From: Deltaproteobacteria bacterium
Lineage (GTDB): Bacteria > Myxococcota > Kuafuiibacteriia > Kuafuiibacteriales > Kuafuiibacteriaceae
Assembly: GCA_016703535.1 (NCBI GenBank)
Contig: JADJBV010000001.1
Location: 1-64,000, forward strand
Direction: 5' to 3'
DNA length: 64,000 nucleotides
The notes below the pieces were generated by a model. The model was given only the letters and a program-made list of their open reading frames with translations. It searched no databases and was not told the DNA's origin. Each line of letters begins with the position of its first letter. Position 1 is the stretch's first letter. Both the position numbers and the translations under genes were made by a program. Positions 47,562-56,210 of this stretch are shown here, one piece after another.

Positions 47562-49479
47562 AGGCAGCCTCCTCGAGGAAGCGGGTGATGTTCTCGACGC
47601 GCCGGGTGGTGAGCATCGGCGGCAGGCTCTTGAGGAACTTCTTCCCGTAGCCCTTCTCCGCGATGCGCTTGTCGAGGATGACGGCGACGCCCACGTCCGT
47701 CTTGCAGCGGATGAGGCGGCCCACACCCTGGCGCAGCGCGATGATGGCGAGCGGCACGAGGTAGTTGTCGAACGCGCGCGGATCGCGCTCGCAGATGGCG
47801 TCGATGACCGGGTCGTCGGGCGGCGGGAACGGCAGCTTGTCGATGACGAGCCCGGTGAGCGCCTCGCCCGCGACGTCGATGCCGGTCCAGAAGCTCTCGG
47901 TCCCGAGGAGGATGGAGCCGACGTCCTCCTTGAAGAGGCGCGTCAGCTCCGCGCGCGGAAGCTCGCCCTGGCGCAGCACGCGGTGCTCGCGCCCGTCGAG
48001 CCGCTCGTAGACGGCGTTCAGGTTCCGGTACGACGTGAAGAGGCCCAGCGTGCGGCCGTCGCAGGCGTCGACCACGTGCTGGAAGATGCGCGCGGCCTCG
48101 TCGATGAAGTCGGCGTCGCGCGGATCGGGCAGCCGCTCGGGCACGACGAGGAGCGCCTGGGACGCGAAGTCGAACGGCGTCTCGGCGACGACCTCGAGCG
48201 CGCCCTCGGGCACGCCGAGCTCGCGGCGCACGAAGTCGAAGGTGCCTGAGGTGGTGAGCGTGGCCGACACCAGCGATACCGACGGGCAGCGCGCGAACAG
48301 CTCCTCGCGCAGCAGTTCGCTCACGTCGATGGGCTTCGACCGGAGCTTGGTGCGCCCCTTGTTGTCGACGTCGAGCCAGTAGACGCAGGCGGGGTTCGCC
48401 TGCGCGAGCCCCTCGGAGAGGCGCGCGGCGGCTGTCGTCGCGTTCTTGGCCAGGTTGCGCGCGGTGGCGCGCTCCTTCTTGTCCGCGAGCTCGTCCTCGG
48501 CGCGGCCCTTCGCGAGCGCCACGAGCTTGCCAAGGGCGCGCTGGAGGGCCGCGTCGTTGGCGAAGGCCGGCGCCTTGAGCCGCTTCTTGTACCGGGGTGA
48601 GCGGGCGAAGTCGGCGAGCGTCGCGAACAGGCGCTGCGCCTCCTGGCGAAGCTCGCCGGCGAGCTGCTTGTTCCCGAGGTCAGCCGCCGCCGAGGCGAGC
48701 CGCCCGAAGGTGTGCTCCGACAGCGTGAAGCCGAAGAACTCGCGGGCGATCTCCGCTGCCTCGTGCGCCTCGTCGAGCACGAGCAGGTCGAACGCAGGCA
48801 GCACGAGGTCTTGCCCCGTCGCCTGGCGCACGGCGAGGTGCGCGAAGAGCATGTGGTAGTTCGTGACGACGATGTCCGCGCCCTGCGCCGTCGCCTTCGC
48901 GCGCTCGGCGTAGCAGTCGTCCCGGAACGGGCAGCCGTCGCCCTTGCACTCCTCGGAGCCGACCGAGAAGCGCGACCAGACCTGAGCGTGCGGGATGAAC
49001 GCCAGCTCGGAGACGTCGCCGGTCTTGGTCGCGTCGGCCCACGCGAGCACGTCGTCGACCTGCCGCTGCTGGTCGTCGTAGTAGAGGCCACGCAGCTCGC
49101 CGCGCGCTTCGCTCTCGGCCATGCGGTCGAGGCAGACGTAGTTGTTGCGACCCTTCAGCAGCGCGAACGTGAACGGCCACGGCAGCACGCTCGCGAGCAT
49201 CGGCAGGTCCTTCCTGACGAGCTGCTCCTGCAGCGCGATGTTCGCGGTCGCGATGACGACGCGCTTCTTCTCGTGGTGCGCGTGGTGAACGGCCGGCACC
49301 GCGTACGCGACCGACTTGCCGGTTCCGCACGGCCCTTCGCCGAGGGCGTGACGCCCGCCGCGCATGGCCTCGTCGACCATGCGGGCGAGCGCCACCTGGC
49401 CCTCGCGCATCTCGTAGCCGGGGAACCGCGAGGCGAAGAGCCCGCCGTCCCCGAAGACCTCGGAGAGGTAGTCATTCAT
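47545..49479 (-). CDS. DinG/XPD-type SF2 helicase, 644 residues
   Basis: The motor is complete: FPGYEMREGQVALARMVDEA, LGEGPCGTGKSVAYAVPAV (Walker A), VIATANIALQEQLV, IVVTNYHMLFAHL, LLVLDEAHEAAEIAREFF (DEAH), SLVSATLTTSGTF, and RQGVGRLIRCKTDVGVAVIL DKR (motif VI). The Fe-S domain cysteines sit in NNYVCLDRM, SEECKGDGCPFRDDC, as in DinG and XPD. It is a 5'-3' DNA helicase acting on R-loops or D-loops, likely in element replication. It neighbours the XPB-like helicase, an unusual pairing of the two TFIIH-type motor classes in one operon. Confidence 0.9.
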   Translation of the reverse strand: MNDYLSEVFGDGGLFASRFPGYEMREGQVALARMVDEAMRGGRHALGEGPCGTGKSVAYAVPAVHHAHHEKKRVVIATANIALQEQLVRKDLPMLASVLPWPFTFALLKGRNNYVCLDRMAESEARGELRGLYYDDQQRQVDDVLAWADATKTGDVSELAFIPHAQVWSRFSVGSEECKGDGCPFRDDCYAERAKATAQGADIVVTNYHMLFAHLAVRQATGQDLVLPAFDLLVLDEAHEAAEIAREFFGFTLSEHTFGRLASAAADLGNKQLAGELRQEAQRLFATLADFARSPRYKKRLKAPAFANDAALQRALGKLVALAKGRAEDELADKKERATARNLAKNATTAAARLSEGLAQANPACVYWLDVDNKGRTKLRSKPIDVSELLREELFARCPSVSLVSATLTTSGTFDFVRRELGVPEGALEVVAETPFDFASQALLVVPERLPDPRDADFIDEAARIFQHVVDACDGRTLGLFTSYRNLNAVYERLDGREHRVLRQGELPRAELTRLFKEDVGSILLGTESFWTGIDVAGEALTGLVIDKLPFPPPDDPVIDAICERDPRAFDNYLVPLAIIALRQGVGRLIRCKTDVGVAVILDKRIAEKGYGKKFLKSLPPMLTTRRVENITRFLEEAAYARAS

Positions 49480-49500
49480 CGGTGGCTCCTCGCGGCTCGC

Positions 49501-50253
49501 TCAGGCGAAGGGATCGACCTCGGTCTCGGCGGCGGCGGGCGCGGCGCTCTCCGTCTGGAGCTGCTCGACGAACGCGCGCGCCTTCTCCACCTGCGACGTC
49601 GGCAGGTCCTTGATGCGCTGGACGCCGAACTTCGCGAGGAACTTGTCCGTCGCCTCGCGCGGCAGCGCCTTGAGCGCAGTGACGAGCCCCTGCGCGACGT
49701 TGGGGGCCACGGTGCCGTCGCCCTTCGCGTCGCTCTTCTTGTCGTAGCTGTCGAGCGACTGGCCACCCTTCGCGCCGCCGTCCGCCTCGCCGGAGTAGAG
49801 CTTCGCGAGGTCGTGCTGCGGGAGCGCCTGGAAGGCCTTCTGCTGCTCGACCGAGAGCTGATGCTCCGGGAGGATCGAGTACGTGGTTTTCGGGTCCTTC
49901 GCGGCGCCGTGGCGCTGGATCTCGAAGGCCCACTTCTCGAGGCCGTACTTCTCGCGGACGCGGACGAGGTCCTTGAAGAACATCACGCCCTGCTCGAGGA
50001 CCTTCACCTCCTTCGAGTCGTAGAGGGCGACGTTCAGCGCGACGCGCAGCGAGGCCTTCGTGCCCGCGGCCTTCATCTTCTCGTCGACCTCGACGTACTT
50101 GCCGTCGACGAAGGCCACCTCGCGCGGGTGCGGCTCACCCAGGAAGACGACGACGGCCTTGTCGCCATCGCCCGCGAGCTTGAGCCAGAGCGAGCCGCCC
50201 TGGTCGTGCTTCTTCGCCATCTCTTCGGTCTGCTGCCACATGCTGTTCGTCAT
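49501..50253 (-). CDS. phage single-stranded-DNA-binding-like protein, 250 residues
   Basis: After MTNSMWQQTEEMAKKHDQGG comes SLWLKLAGDGDKAVVVFLGE, an OB-like entry. VMFFKDLVRVREKYGLEKWA FEI and the Thr/Tyr pattern are common in phage gp32-type SSBs that travel with helicases. The C-terminus ends in an acidic tail with a terminal aromatic (ETEVDPFA), resembling the SSB partner-binding tip. It lies directly before the DinG, XPB and PrimPol genes. The assignment is by pattern and context. Confidence 0.6.
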   Translation of the reverse strand: MTNSMWQQTEEMAKKHDQGGSLWLKLAGDGDKAVVVFLGEPHPREVAFVDGKYVEVDEKMKAAGTKASLRVALNVALYDSKEVKVLEQGVMFFKDLVRVREKYGLEKWAFEIQRHGAAKDPKTTYSILPEHQLSVEQQKAFQALPQHDLAKLYSGEADGGAKGGQSLDSYDKKSDAKGDGTVAPNVAQGLVTALKALPREATDKFLAKFGVQRIKDLPTSQVEKARAFVEQLQTESAAPAAAETEVDPFA

Positions 50254-50256
50254 TGG

Positions 50257-50505
50257 TCACTGCTCCTTCTTGTTGGGGTTGGTGGTGCTGCTGCTGTCGG
50301 TGGTCGTGTTGCGGGTGCTGCGTCGCTCGCGCCGGTACACGGCGATGAGCTGCGTGCCGTCGGCGGCCTCGCCGGCGTCTTCGAGGTGGAAGTCCGCGCC
50401 GAGCTCGATGACGTCGTTCAGCTCCCAGCGTCGGAAGAGGCCCGGCAGGCGGATGAAGTCCTCGTCGCCGGGCAGGTCGTGGATGGGGATCGGTTCGTGG
50501 GTCAT
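50257..50505 (-). CDS. small hypothetical protein, 82 residues
   Basis: ATG 50505 overlaps the sigma-like gene stop as ATGA. The sequence MTHEPIPIHDLPGDEDFIRL PGLFRRWELNDVIELGADF ends in a Ser/Thr/Asn-rich tail. It is compact and acidic at the N-terminus. It is coupled to the sigma-like gene and the SSB-like gene; function unknown. Confidence 0.6.
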   Translation of the reverse strand: MTHEPIPIHDLPGDEDFIRLPGLFRRWELNDVIELGADFHLEDAGEAADGTQLIAVYRRERRSTRNTTTDSSSTTNPNKKEQ

Positions 50506-51380
50506 GCGGTCGGCTCCTCCGGGCGGTTCATCCGGTTCGTGGGGAGGCAAACGCGGCCCGCGAGGTCGGAGTGGGACAGCGAGCTCGCGAGGTGCTCGCG
50601 GAGTCGGCCGAGCGCGCGCTGGAAGCGCTTGCGAGCGGCGTCGTGCGAGAGCCCGAGGCGCTGGGCGGCCTCGCGCTGGTTCTCGTCCAGCACCAGCACC
50701 GCGAGCAGCAGCTCGGCGTCGGCGCCGATGATCTCGGTGAGCCACACGCGCAGCTCGGCGACGTCGTCCTCGAACGACAGCCCCTGCGTCAGCCCGAGCG
50801 GGGCTTCCGCCTGCGACGCCTCCCACTCGGCGCGCGCAAGGCGGTCGAGGTGGCTCGCGACGATGATGCGGTCGTCCTGGTCACGTACCGGCTCGAAGGT
50901 GTCCCGGTAGACGATCCGGTCAGCGTCGGCCCACACGCGGCGGCGGCGATCGATGAGGTCGCGCGCGGTGCTGCGCACGAGCGTCGCGGCCACGCGGTGG
51001 ACCACCTCGAGGTCGAGCCGCTCGATGATGCTCGTGAAGACGTCGGCCAGCTCGGCGATCAGCTCCTCGGGCTGTCCCCGGAAGTTGCGCTGCCGCCGCC
51101 GGTAGACGGCGTCGAGGCCGGGCCAGAGCCCGAGCCACAGGAGCCCGCTCACGAGCTCGTGGTGCTCGCGCCGCTGCACGAGGGTCACGAGCACGCCGAG
51201 GAGGCGATCCTTCTCGTCGAGGTCGCCGCCCTTGCTCGCGAGGTACTCGACCACCTCGAAGGGCTGGTCGAAGCGCGCGAGCGCGGGGTGCTGCCTTGCC
51301 TGTTGAAACGCCTGCTCTGCCTGAAGAGAACGAACGGAACGGTCGAGGGCTGCATGCAGCGCCTCCCAACGTGCGCGCAT
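50502..51380 (-). CDS. sigma-70-like (ECF-type) factor, 292 residues
   Basis: The layout is that of a divergent sigma factor. A helical N-terminus contains VVHRVAATLVRSTARDLIDR RRRVW (region 2-like). Then comes an acidic linker with FEDDVAELRVWLTEIIGADA, and a C-terminal HTH, ENQREAAQRLGLSHDAARKR followed by FQRALGRLREHL (region 4). It heads the leftward replication operon after the Com-like gene. It may redirect host RNA polymerase to element promoters. Divergence is high, so another HTH regulator is possible. Confidence 0.6.
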   Translation of the reverse strand: MRARWEALHAALDRSVRSLQAEQAFQQARQHPALARFDQPFEVVEYLASKGGDLDEKDRLLGVLVTLVQRREHHELVSGLLWLGLWPGLDAVYRRRQRNFRGQPEELIAELADVFTSIIERLDLEVVHRVAATLVRSTARDLIDRRRRVWADADRIVYRDTFEPVRDQDDRIIVASHLDRLARAEWEASQAEAPLGLTQGLSFEDDVAELRVWLTEIIGADAELLLAVLVLDENQREAAQRLGLSHDAARKRFQRALGRLREHLASSLSHSDLAGRVCLPTNRMNRPEEPTA

Positions 51381-51477
51381 GACGCGCCGCCTTTCCGGCG
51401 GGCGTCAGGCGCTCCTTGGGGCCGTGGTTAGGGCGTCATGCGCTCGGTGGACTTGAGGTGAAGGAGGGCGCCGCGAG

Positions 51478-51720
51478 CTACGCGGCGCTCGCCCTCGGGA
51501 GCGCGGGCACGGGCGTCGGCGGCATCGGCGTGCGCGACGCGAGGACGTTCAACGTGCGGCAGCGGTCGCGGTAGCAGGTGACGGCGACCGTGCTGTCGCC
51601 GCTGACGACGACCTGCATGTCGCCGCGCCGGATGGTGAGGCCGTCGCGATCGCGCTTCGCCAAGAGGGCGCCGCAGGCCTTGCAGCGGCAGTCGGTGGCG
51701 GTGGTGGACTGGGTCTTCAT
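51478..51720 (-). CDS. Com-like zinc-ribbon protein, 80 residues
   Basis: ATG 51720 begins MKTQSTTATDCRCKACGALL AKRDRDGLTIRRGDMQVVVS, then VTCYRDRCRTLNVL. The CxCxxCGxLLAK opening and the later CYRDRC match the Mu Com family, which binds the mom leader mRNA and activates its translation. Here no mom-like gene was recognised nearby. It is likely a regulatory or accessory zinc protein of the element. Confidence 0.6.
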   Translation of the reverse strand: MKTQSTTATDCRCKACGALLAKRDRDGLTIRRGDMQVVVSGDSTVAVTCYRDRCRTLNVLASRTPMPPTPVPALPRASAA

Positions 51721-52328
51721 GGGCTGTCTCCTCGCGACCCACCGGTCATCGGCGGGTACGAGGGCAGCCTCGTTGGAGAGGGGAAGGTGGAAGCCAGGGC
51801 AGGATCGGGCGCCGGTTCCGGGGTCCCTCTCTCCCCTCCCTGCGGCGAGCGCGTTCGCCGGCCCCTCCGCACCTCCCGGAGGATCGTCACAGCGCGGTCG
51901 CTTGCTTGCGAAGGCCTGAAGCAGGCGCGCTCAGCGCTGGGACATTTTGACGGGCCGTGGACAGTCCCAGGACGGCCCCCTGTCCCTTCTTTCCCTTCTC
52001 TTCTTCAATAGTTACGTATCTCTTCTCTCTCTGGACAGCTCTCGGCGGGTAGGTCTACTCAGAAGCGATTCGCGATTTCTTCGCGAGGGCGCCCTCGAGT
52101 CGTCGGCCCTTCGAAAATGAGATCTCGCTACGCCTGTGGTGCTACCCGCTGGCGGCTGTCCCTGTCCGCGAGGGCGCGCAAGTGCCTGCGGTTGCTGGCG
52201 AAAGAGGGCGTTGGCGGGCGGTCGGGACGGAACCGGTAGCTGTCCTGCTGTCCCAGCGGAGCGTGCGGGCCAGGACCGCGTTCGCGGTGGTGTCCCAGCG
52301 CGTCGGGCGAGGTCGCGTTTTCGTCCCC
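51721..52328. promoter_or_regulatory. 608-base divergent intergenic region
   Basis: The gap separates the leftward replication operon from the rightward nuclease/packaging genes, so both promoters should lie here. A polypyrimidine tract (about 51985-52040) encloses the AT-rich TTCAATAGTTACGTATCTC, the likeliest promoter or melting site. TGTCCCAG motifs recur at about 52247 and 52300. No gene is supported. Rightward frames reaching back to 52182 read Arg/Val-rich nonsense before the ATG at 52329. Confidence 0.5.
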
Positions 52329-52850
52329 ATGAACGCGCCCCAGCCCGACGAGCCGATCCCGTTCCTCACGAAGGAGGAGCGCGACGCGCTCGTCCTCGAG
52401 TTCCAGCGCCTCGCTGCCCGCCTCGCGCAGGCAAGGCTCATCGCGCCTGCGACCTCGACGCGCCTGATGCGGACCATCCACCGCGAGCGGCGCCTCGCCG
52501 ATGAACGGCAAGGCCACCTCGCAGACCTGGTGTTCAACATCCTGGTCAGCATCGAGGACGGCACGCTGAAGGAGGGCGAGCACTTCGCCCGACTGCCCGA
52601 CGAGCGCGTGGCCGTCCATCCCGAGGCGGTGGCCACGGCCCTCTACCGGGCCGAGCGCGGGCGGCTCCTCCGGCGCGAGCTGCGCGCGCTCCTCGAGCTC
52701 GGGTGGCGGCACGAACGCGACGTCGTGGTCGCGCGCTCCGAGCGCGTGCGCTTCGACCACGAGGGCGACCGCCGCCGCTGCGCCGTCCTCCACCTCCCCT
52801 CGGCGCGGAAATTCGTCGGCGGTCGCTCGAAGCCTGTCCCAGCCCGCTGA
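52329..52850 (+). CDS. unknown protein, 173 residues
   Basis: ATG 52329 (MNAPQPDEPIPFLTKEERDA) begins the coding-looking part. It is helical: LVLEFQRLAARLAQARLIAP, HRERRLADERQGHLADLVFN, then a basic C-terminal half (RRELRALLELGWRHERDVVV). No motif is recognised. It is first in the rightward operon that leads to the Cas4-like nuclease. Confidence 0.55.
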   Translation: MNAPQPDEPIPFLTKEERDALVLEFQRLAARLAQARLIAPATSTRLMRTIHRERRLADERQGHLADLVFNILVSIEDGTLKEGEHFARLPDERVAVHPEAVATALYRAERGRLLRRELRALLELGWRHERDVVVARSERVRFDHEGDRRRCAVLHLPSARKFVGGRSKPVPAR

Positions 52851-52904
52851 GCCGACCCGCGTTTCCTTCCCCACCGGCGCTTCGTGTCGCCGGCCAGGAA
52901 GCGC

Positions 52905-53558
52905 ATGGCCATCAAGGACCTCGTCAGACCGGAGCTGCCGCCGCCGACACCGGCCGCAGAGCGCCCGCCCAACATCACCTGCGAGAAGTACACGCGGGGC
53001 GAGGACGGCAAGCGCTGCATCCACTTCCAGCAAGGCGGCACGTGCGCCTTGCCCGACGAGTTCGTCTGCACCGAGTGGCAGAAGCACAACGGGCCGAACA
53101 AGCGCACGCTGCCCGTCGTCGCGCCTGCGCCCGTCGTCGAGCATGCGCCGGCACCGAAGCCCGTCGCGCGCGACCTGTTCGGCAACCCGCTGCCCGAGGT
53201 CGCGCAGCCCGCGGCGAAGGTCTCGACGGCGCCTGCGCCGATCGCGCTCGCCCCGAAGCCCGACGCCGACGCGCAGCCCGCAGTCGACGTCGATCAGCTT
53301 CGCGGCTTCACCACCGAGGACATCGAGAGCTTCAAGGCGCTCGGCGTCGAGGTGCTGCTGCACTCGGAGACCTACGGCGACGTGTGGCTGGTGCCCGCGT
53401 ACACGGGCCGCGAGCGCAAGGAGATCACCCCCGAGCACGCCGCGACGCTCGCGCGCGTCATGAGCGTGTTCCCGGGCTCGCACATCGTCTCGTTCGAGAA
53501 GACCGCCAAGACCAACAACCCTGAGCGCCGAGAGCGCCCCCTCGAGGAGCGCTCATGA
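52905..53558 (+). CDS. unknown protein with N-terminal Cys cluster, 217 residues
   Basis: ATG 52905 (MAIKDLVRPELPPPTPAAER) follows AGGAA at a proper distance, so I prefer it to the 52884 start. Four cysteines (ITCEKYTRGEDGKRCIHFQQ, GGTCALPDEFVC) suggest a zinc or Fe-S site. A Pro/Ala linker follows, then a folded domain (FTTEDIESFKALGVEVLLHS, VWLVPAYTGRERKEITPEHA). Its stop overlaps the nuclease gene start (ATGA), implying a partnership with that nuclease. Confidence 0.6.
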   Translation: MAIKDLVRPELPPPTPAAERPPNITCEKYTRGEDGKRCIHFQQGGTCALPDEFVCTEWQKHNGPNKRTLPVVAPAPVVEHAPAPKPVARDLFGNPLPEVAQPAAKVSTAPAPIALAPKPDADAQPAVDVDQLRGFTTEDIESFKALGVEVLLHSETYGDVWLVPAYTGRERKEITPEHAATLARVMSVFPGSHIVSFEKTAKTNNPERRERPLEERS

Positions 53559-54739
53559 CCACCGTCGCCCCGTTCAAGAACCAGCATCTCAGCTACAGCA
53601 GGCTCTCGAGGTTCGAGACCTGCCCGCTCTCGTACCGCCTGCACTACATCGAGAAGAAGCAGGCCGAGCCAGGGCTGCCGCTCCGGTTCGGCAAGACCAT
53701 CCACGCCGTCCTCGAGCGCCTCATCAAGGAGGTCGTCGACGACGAGCGCACGGGCCCGCTGTCCGAGGAGCGCGCCATCGAGCTCTACCGCGAGGCGTGG
53801 GGCGCCGAGCGGCTCACCGGCATGGACGTCTTCGCCGAGGGGCTCGCCATCCTCCGGCGCTTCATCGCCGAGCAGGGCGTCGTCGACCACCGCGACGTCC
53901 TCGCCATCGAGAAGGAGTTCCGGCTGCCGGTCGGGCCCTTCGAGGTCCTGGGCTTCATCGACCGCGTCGACTGGATCGACGACGAGACCGTCGAGGTCAT
54001 CGACTACAAGACCAACCACCAGCTCTTCACCCGCGACGAGGTCGACACCTCGCTGCAGATGAGCCTCTACGAGGTGGCGGTGCGCCGCCTCTGGCCGTGG
54101 GCGAAGAAGGTGAAGCTGACCTTCTGGATGCTGCGCCACGGCGTCCGGCAGGAGACGACGCGCACCGAGGAGCAGCTCGCCGACGCGCTCGCCTACGTCG
54201 AGACGCTCGGGCGGCAGACGGAGACCGCGACGGAGTACCCGGCGCGCCTCAACACCAACTGCTCCTACTGCGACCACCGCAAGCAGTGCCCGGCCTACGC
54301 CGAAGCGCTCAAGGGCAAGCGCGAGTTCATCGTCGAAGACCTCGCCGATCTCGAAGGCGTCGCCCGCGAGCGCGAGGAGGTCGCTCGCCTCGCGAAGGCG
54401 CTCTACGCGCGCAAGGAGGAGCTGGAGGACATCCTCAAGGCGCAGCTCAAGGAGCGCGACGAGCTGGTGCTCGGCGGCGTCCGCTACCGGATGTTCGCGA
54501 CCACGAGCCTCGACTACCCGCTCGAGCCGACGCTCTCACTGCTCGCGGACGCGACGGGCCTCTCGCGCGACGAGGTGCTCGGGAAGCTCGGCGCCATCGA
54601 CAAGAAGGCCCTCGACGCGCTCCTCAAGTCGCTGGGCAAGAAGCTCGACAAGCCGCGCGTCTCGCTGCTGAAGGCCGAGCTCGAAGCGCACGCCGACAAG
54701 CGCATGTCGCCGCGCCTCTGGGCGAAGGAGGTGGCGTGA
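53555..54739 (+). CDS. Cas4/RecB-like PD-(D/E)XK nuclease with Fe-S cysteines, 394 residues
   Basis: SYSRLSRFETCPLSYRLHYI gives the first Cys (23), and FGKTIHAVLERLI the conserved His helix. EVLGFIDRVDWID and VEVIDYKTN give the catalytic D...D-x-K, and LQMSLYEVAV the QxxxY element. NCSYCDHRKQCPAY gives the remaining three Cys. The C-terminal ~130 residues form a coiled-coil/HTH-like tail. Phage-encoded members act in replication-coupled resection or recombination. This is a second, independent nuclease of the class already seen in the defence block (9842-11014). Confidence 0.85.
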   Translation: MTTVAPFKNQHLSYSRLSRFETCPLSYRLHYIEKKQAEPGLPLRFGKTIHAVLERLIKEVVDDERTGPLSEERAIELYREAWGAERLTGMDVFAEGLAILRRFIAEQGVVDHRDVLAIEKEFRLPVGPFEVLGFIDRVDWIDDETVEVIDYKTNHQLFTRDEVDTSLQMSLYEVAVRRLWPWAKKVKLTFWMLRHGVRQETTRTEEQLADALAYVETLGRQTETATEYPARLNTNCSYCDHRKQCPAYAEALKGKREFIVEDLADLEGVAREREEVARLAKALYARKEELEDILKAQLKERDELVLGGVRYRMFATTSLDYPLEPTLSLLADATGLSRDEVLGKLGAIDKKALDALLKSLGKKLDKPRVSLLKAELEAHADKRMSPRLWAKEVA

Positions 54740-55875
54740 TGCTGCTCCCGCCGCCCCTCGACCCGGCGTCGGCAGCAGCCGCGCCCATCATCGCCCACGA
54801 CGCTCCGCGCCTCGCACGCCGGGCACCGAAGACGACCGTCGCCTTCGTCGACCTCGAGACCACCGGCCTCGATCCATCGCGGCACGACATCATCGAGATC
54901 GGCATCGTCCGCGTCGACGCGCGCACGCTGGAGGTGCTGGACGAGTACGAGGCGCTCGTCGCGCCCGAGCGTCTCGGAGAGGCGCAGCTCGACGCGCTGG
55001 CGATCAACGGCTTCACGACGGCGGCGTGGGAGCACGCGCTCCCGCTCCGCGAGGCGTTGCTCGAGGTGGCCCCGCTCCTCGAGGGCGCTCTCGTCGCCGG
55101 CCACAACGTCGGCTTCGACTGGGCCTTCCTCGAGGCCGGCTTTCGACGTGCCGGGCTCGCGCTGCCGAACGTCGACTACCACCGGCTCGACACCGCGAGC
55201 CTCGCGTGGCCGCTGGTCGTCACCGGCGAGCTGCCGTCGATGTCGCTCGATCCGCTGGCGAAGCTGCTCGGGCTCGAGCGCCCGCACCCGCACCGTGCGC
55301 TCGCCGACGCGCGCTGCTCGCTCGAGGTCGCCCGACGCCTGGTGGAGCGCATGCGCGCGGGCGGACTGGTCACCGGGCTCCCGGCGGATGAACGGCAGAT
55401 CTGCGACGCGCTCCTCGGTCGTCTCGCGCAAGGTCGACGTCAGTACGGTCCGTGGCGCCTCGATGACGGGCGCGACTACCCGAGCGAGGCCTACGCCGAG
55501 GTGCTGGACGGCCTGCACTACACGGCCGCCGAGCTGGTGCGCCGTCGTCGCATCGAGGCAGGTCGGCGTCGCCGCGTCTACGTCTGCCATCCGTTCGCGA
55601 ACGACCCGGCCGGCAACATCGAGCGAGTCCGCGCGATCAGCCAGTTCCTCATCGACGACGGCGCGCTCCCCATCGCGCCGCACCTCTACCTGCCGCAGCT
55701 CATCGACGAGACGAACGGCCGCGAGCAGGCGCTCGCGCTCTGCCTCGAGCTGCTCGCCACCTGCGACGAGGTCCGCGTCTTCGGCGAGCTCGTCACCGAG
55801 GGGATGGAGCGCGAGCTGCGCGAGGCGAAGCGACTCGGCCTCCCAGCTCACTTCGTCCGGGAGGTGCGAGCATGA
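54739..55875 (+). CDS. DnaQ-like exonuclease fused to DUF4406 nucleotide-binding domain, 378 residues
   Basis: ATG 54739 overlaps the preceding stop. A short leader is followed by a DEDDh exonuclease: VAFVDLETTGLDPSRHDIIE (Asp38, Glu40), VAGHNVGFDWAFLEAGF, and HPHRALADARCSLEVAR. A middle segment (LLGRLAQGRRQYGPWRLDDG, YAEVLDGLHYTAAELVRRR) resembles a MazG/nucleotide-pyrophosphatase-like helical piece. The last ~105 residues (RRRVYVCHPFANDPAGNIER, HLYLPQLIDETNGREQALAL, FGELVTEGMERELREAKRLG) match DUF4406, related to nucleoside 2-deoxyribosyltransferases. The three parts together suggest coupling of DNA degradation with nucleotide salvage or sensing. Confidence 0.8.
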   Translation: MLLPPPLDPASAAAAPIIAHDAPRLARRAPKTTVAFVDLETTGLDPSRHDIIEIGIVRVDARTLEVLDEYEALVAPERLGEAQLDALAINGFTTAAWEHALPLREALLEVAPLLEGALVAGHNVGFDWAFLEAGFRRAGLALPNVDYHRLDTASLAWPLVVTGELPSMSLDPLAKLLGLERPHPHRALADARCSLEVARRLVERMRAGGLVTGLPADERQICDALLGRLAQGRRQYGPWRLDDGRDYPSEAYAEVLDGLHYTAAELVRRRRIEAGRRRRVYVCHPFANDPAGNIERVRAISQFLIDDGALPIAPHLYLPQLIDETNGREQALALCLELLATCDEVRVFGELVTEGMERELREAKRLGLPAHFVREVRA

Positions 55876-56210
55876 GCGGCGCGCACTCTCGGAGAAAGGG
55901 CGCCGGCTTCGAGCGCGAGCTCGTCCAGCGCTTCCGCGAGGTCATGCCGGACGCGACCATCCGGCGCGGCCTCCAGTTCCGCACGGGCGAGGAGACGCCC
56001 GACGTCGACTGCCCGGTGTTCTGGCCCGAGGCCAAACGCGGCAAGCAGCCGAACGTCCGGGGCGCGCTGCGCCAGGCCACGAACGCCGCCCCGCCCGGGC
56101 GCATCCCCATCGCCATCATCCGCGACGACCGCGCCGAGCCGTTCGTTGCGCTGAGCCTCGACGACTTCCTCGAGTTCGTCGCCGAGTGGTGGGCGCGGAG
56201 GGACAAGTGA
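55872..56210 (+). CDS. Holliday-junction-resolvase-like PD-(D/E)XK nuclease, 112 residues
   Basis: ATG 55872 overlaps the exonuclease stop as ATGA. KGAGFERELVQRF supplies the first Glu, PDVDCPVFWPEAKRG the D and E-x-K, and AIIRDDRAEPFVALSLDDFL the last strand and helix. The size and order fit phage RusA-unrelated, archaeal-type/VRR-like resolvases. It would resolve branched replication intermediates before packaging. Confidence 0.75.
   Translation: MSGAHSRRKGAGFERELVQRFREVMPDATIRRGLQFRTGEETPDVDCPVFWPEAKRGKQPNVRGALRQATNAAPPGRIPIAIIRDDRAEPFVALSLDDFLEFVAEWWARRDK

Noticed and set aside
48712..50910. 732-codon rightward open frame
   Set aside because: It is the antisense shadow of the DinG-like, SSB-like and sigma-like genes. 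Its translation is Arg/Leu/Val/Glu-rich with no family pattern, and high GC makes such long antisense frames common.
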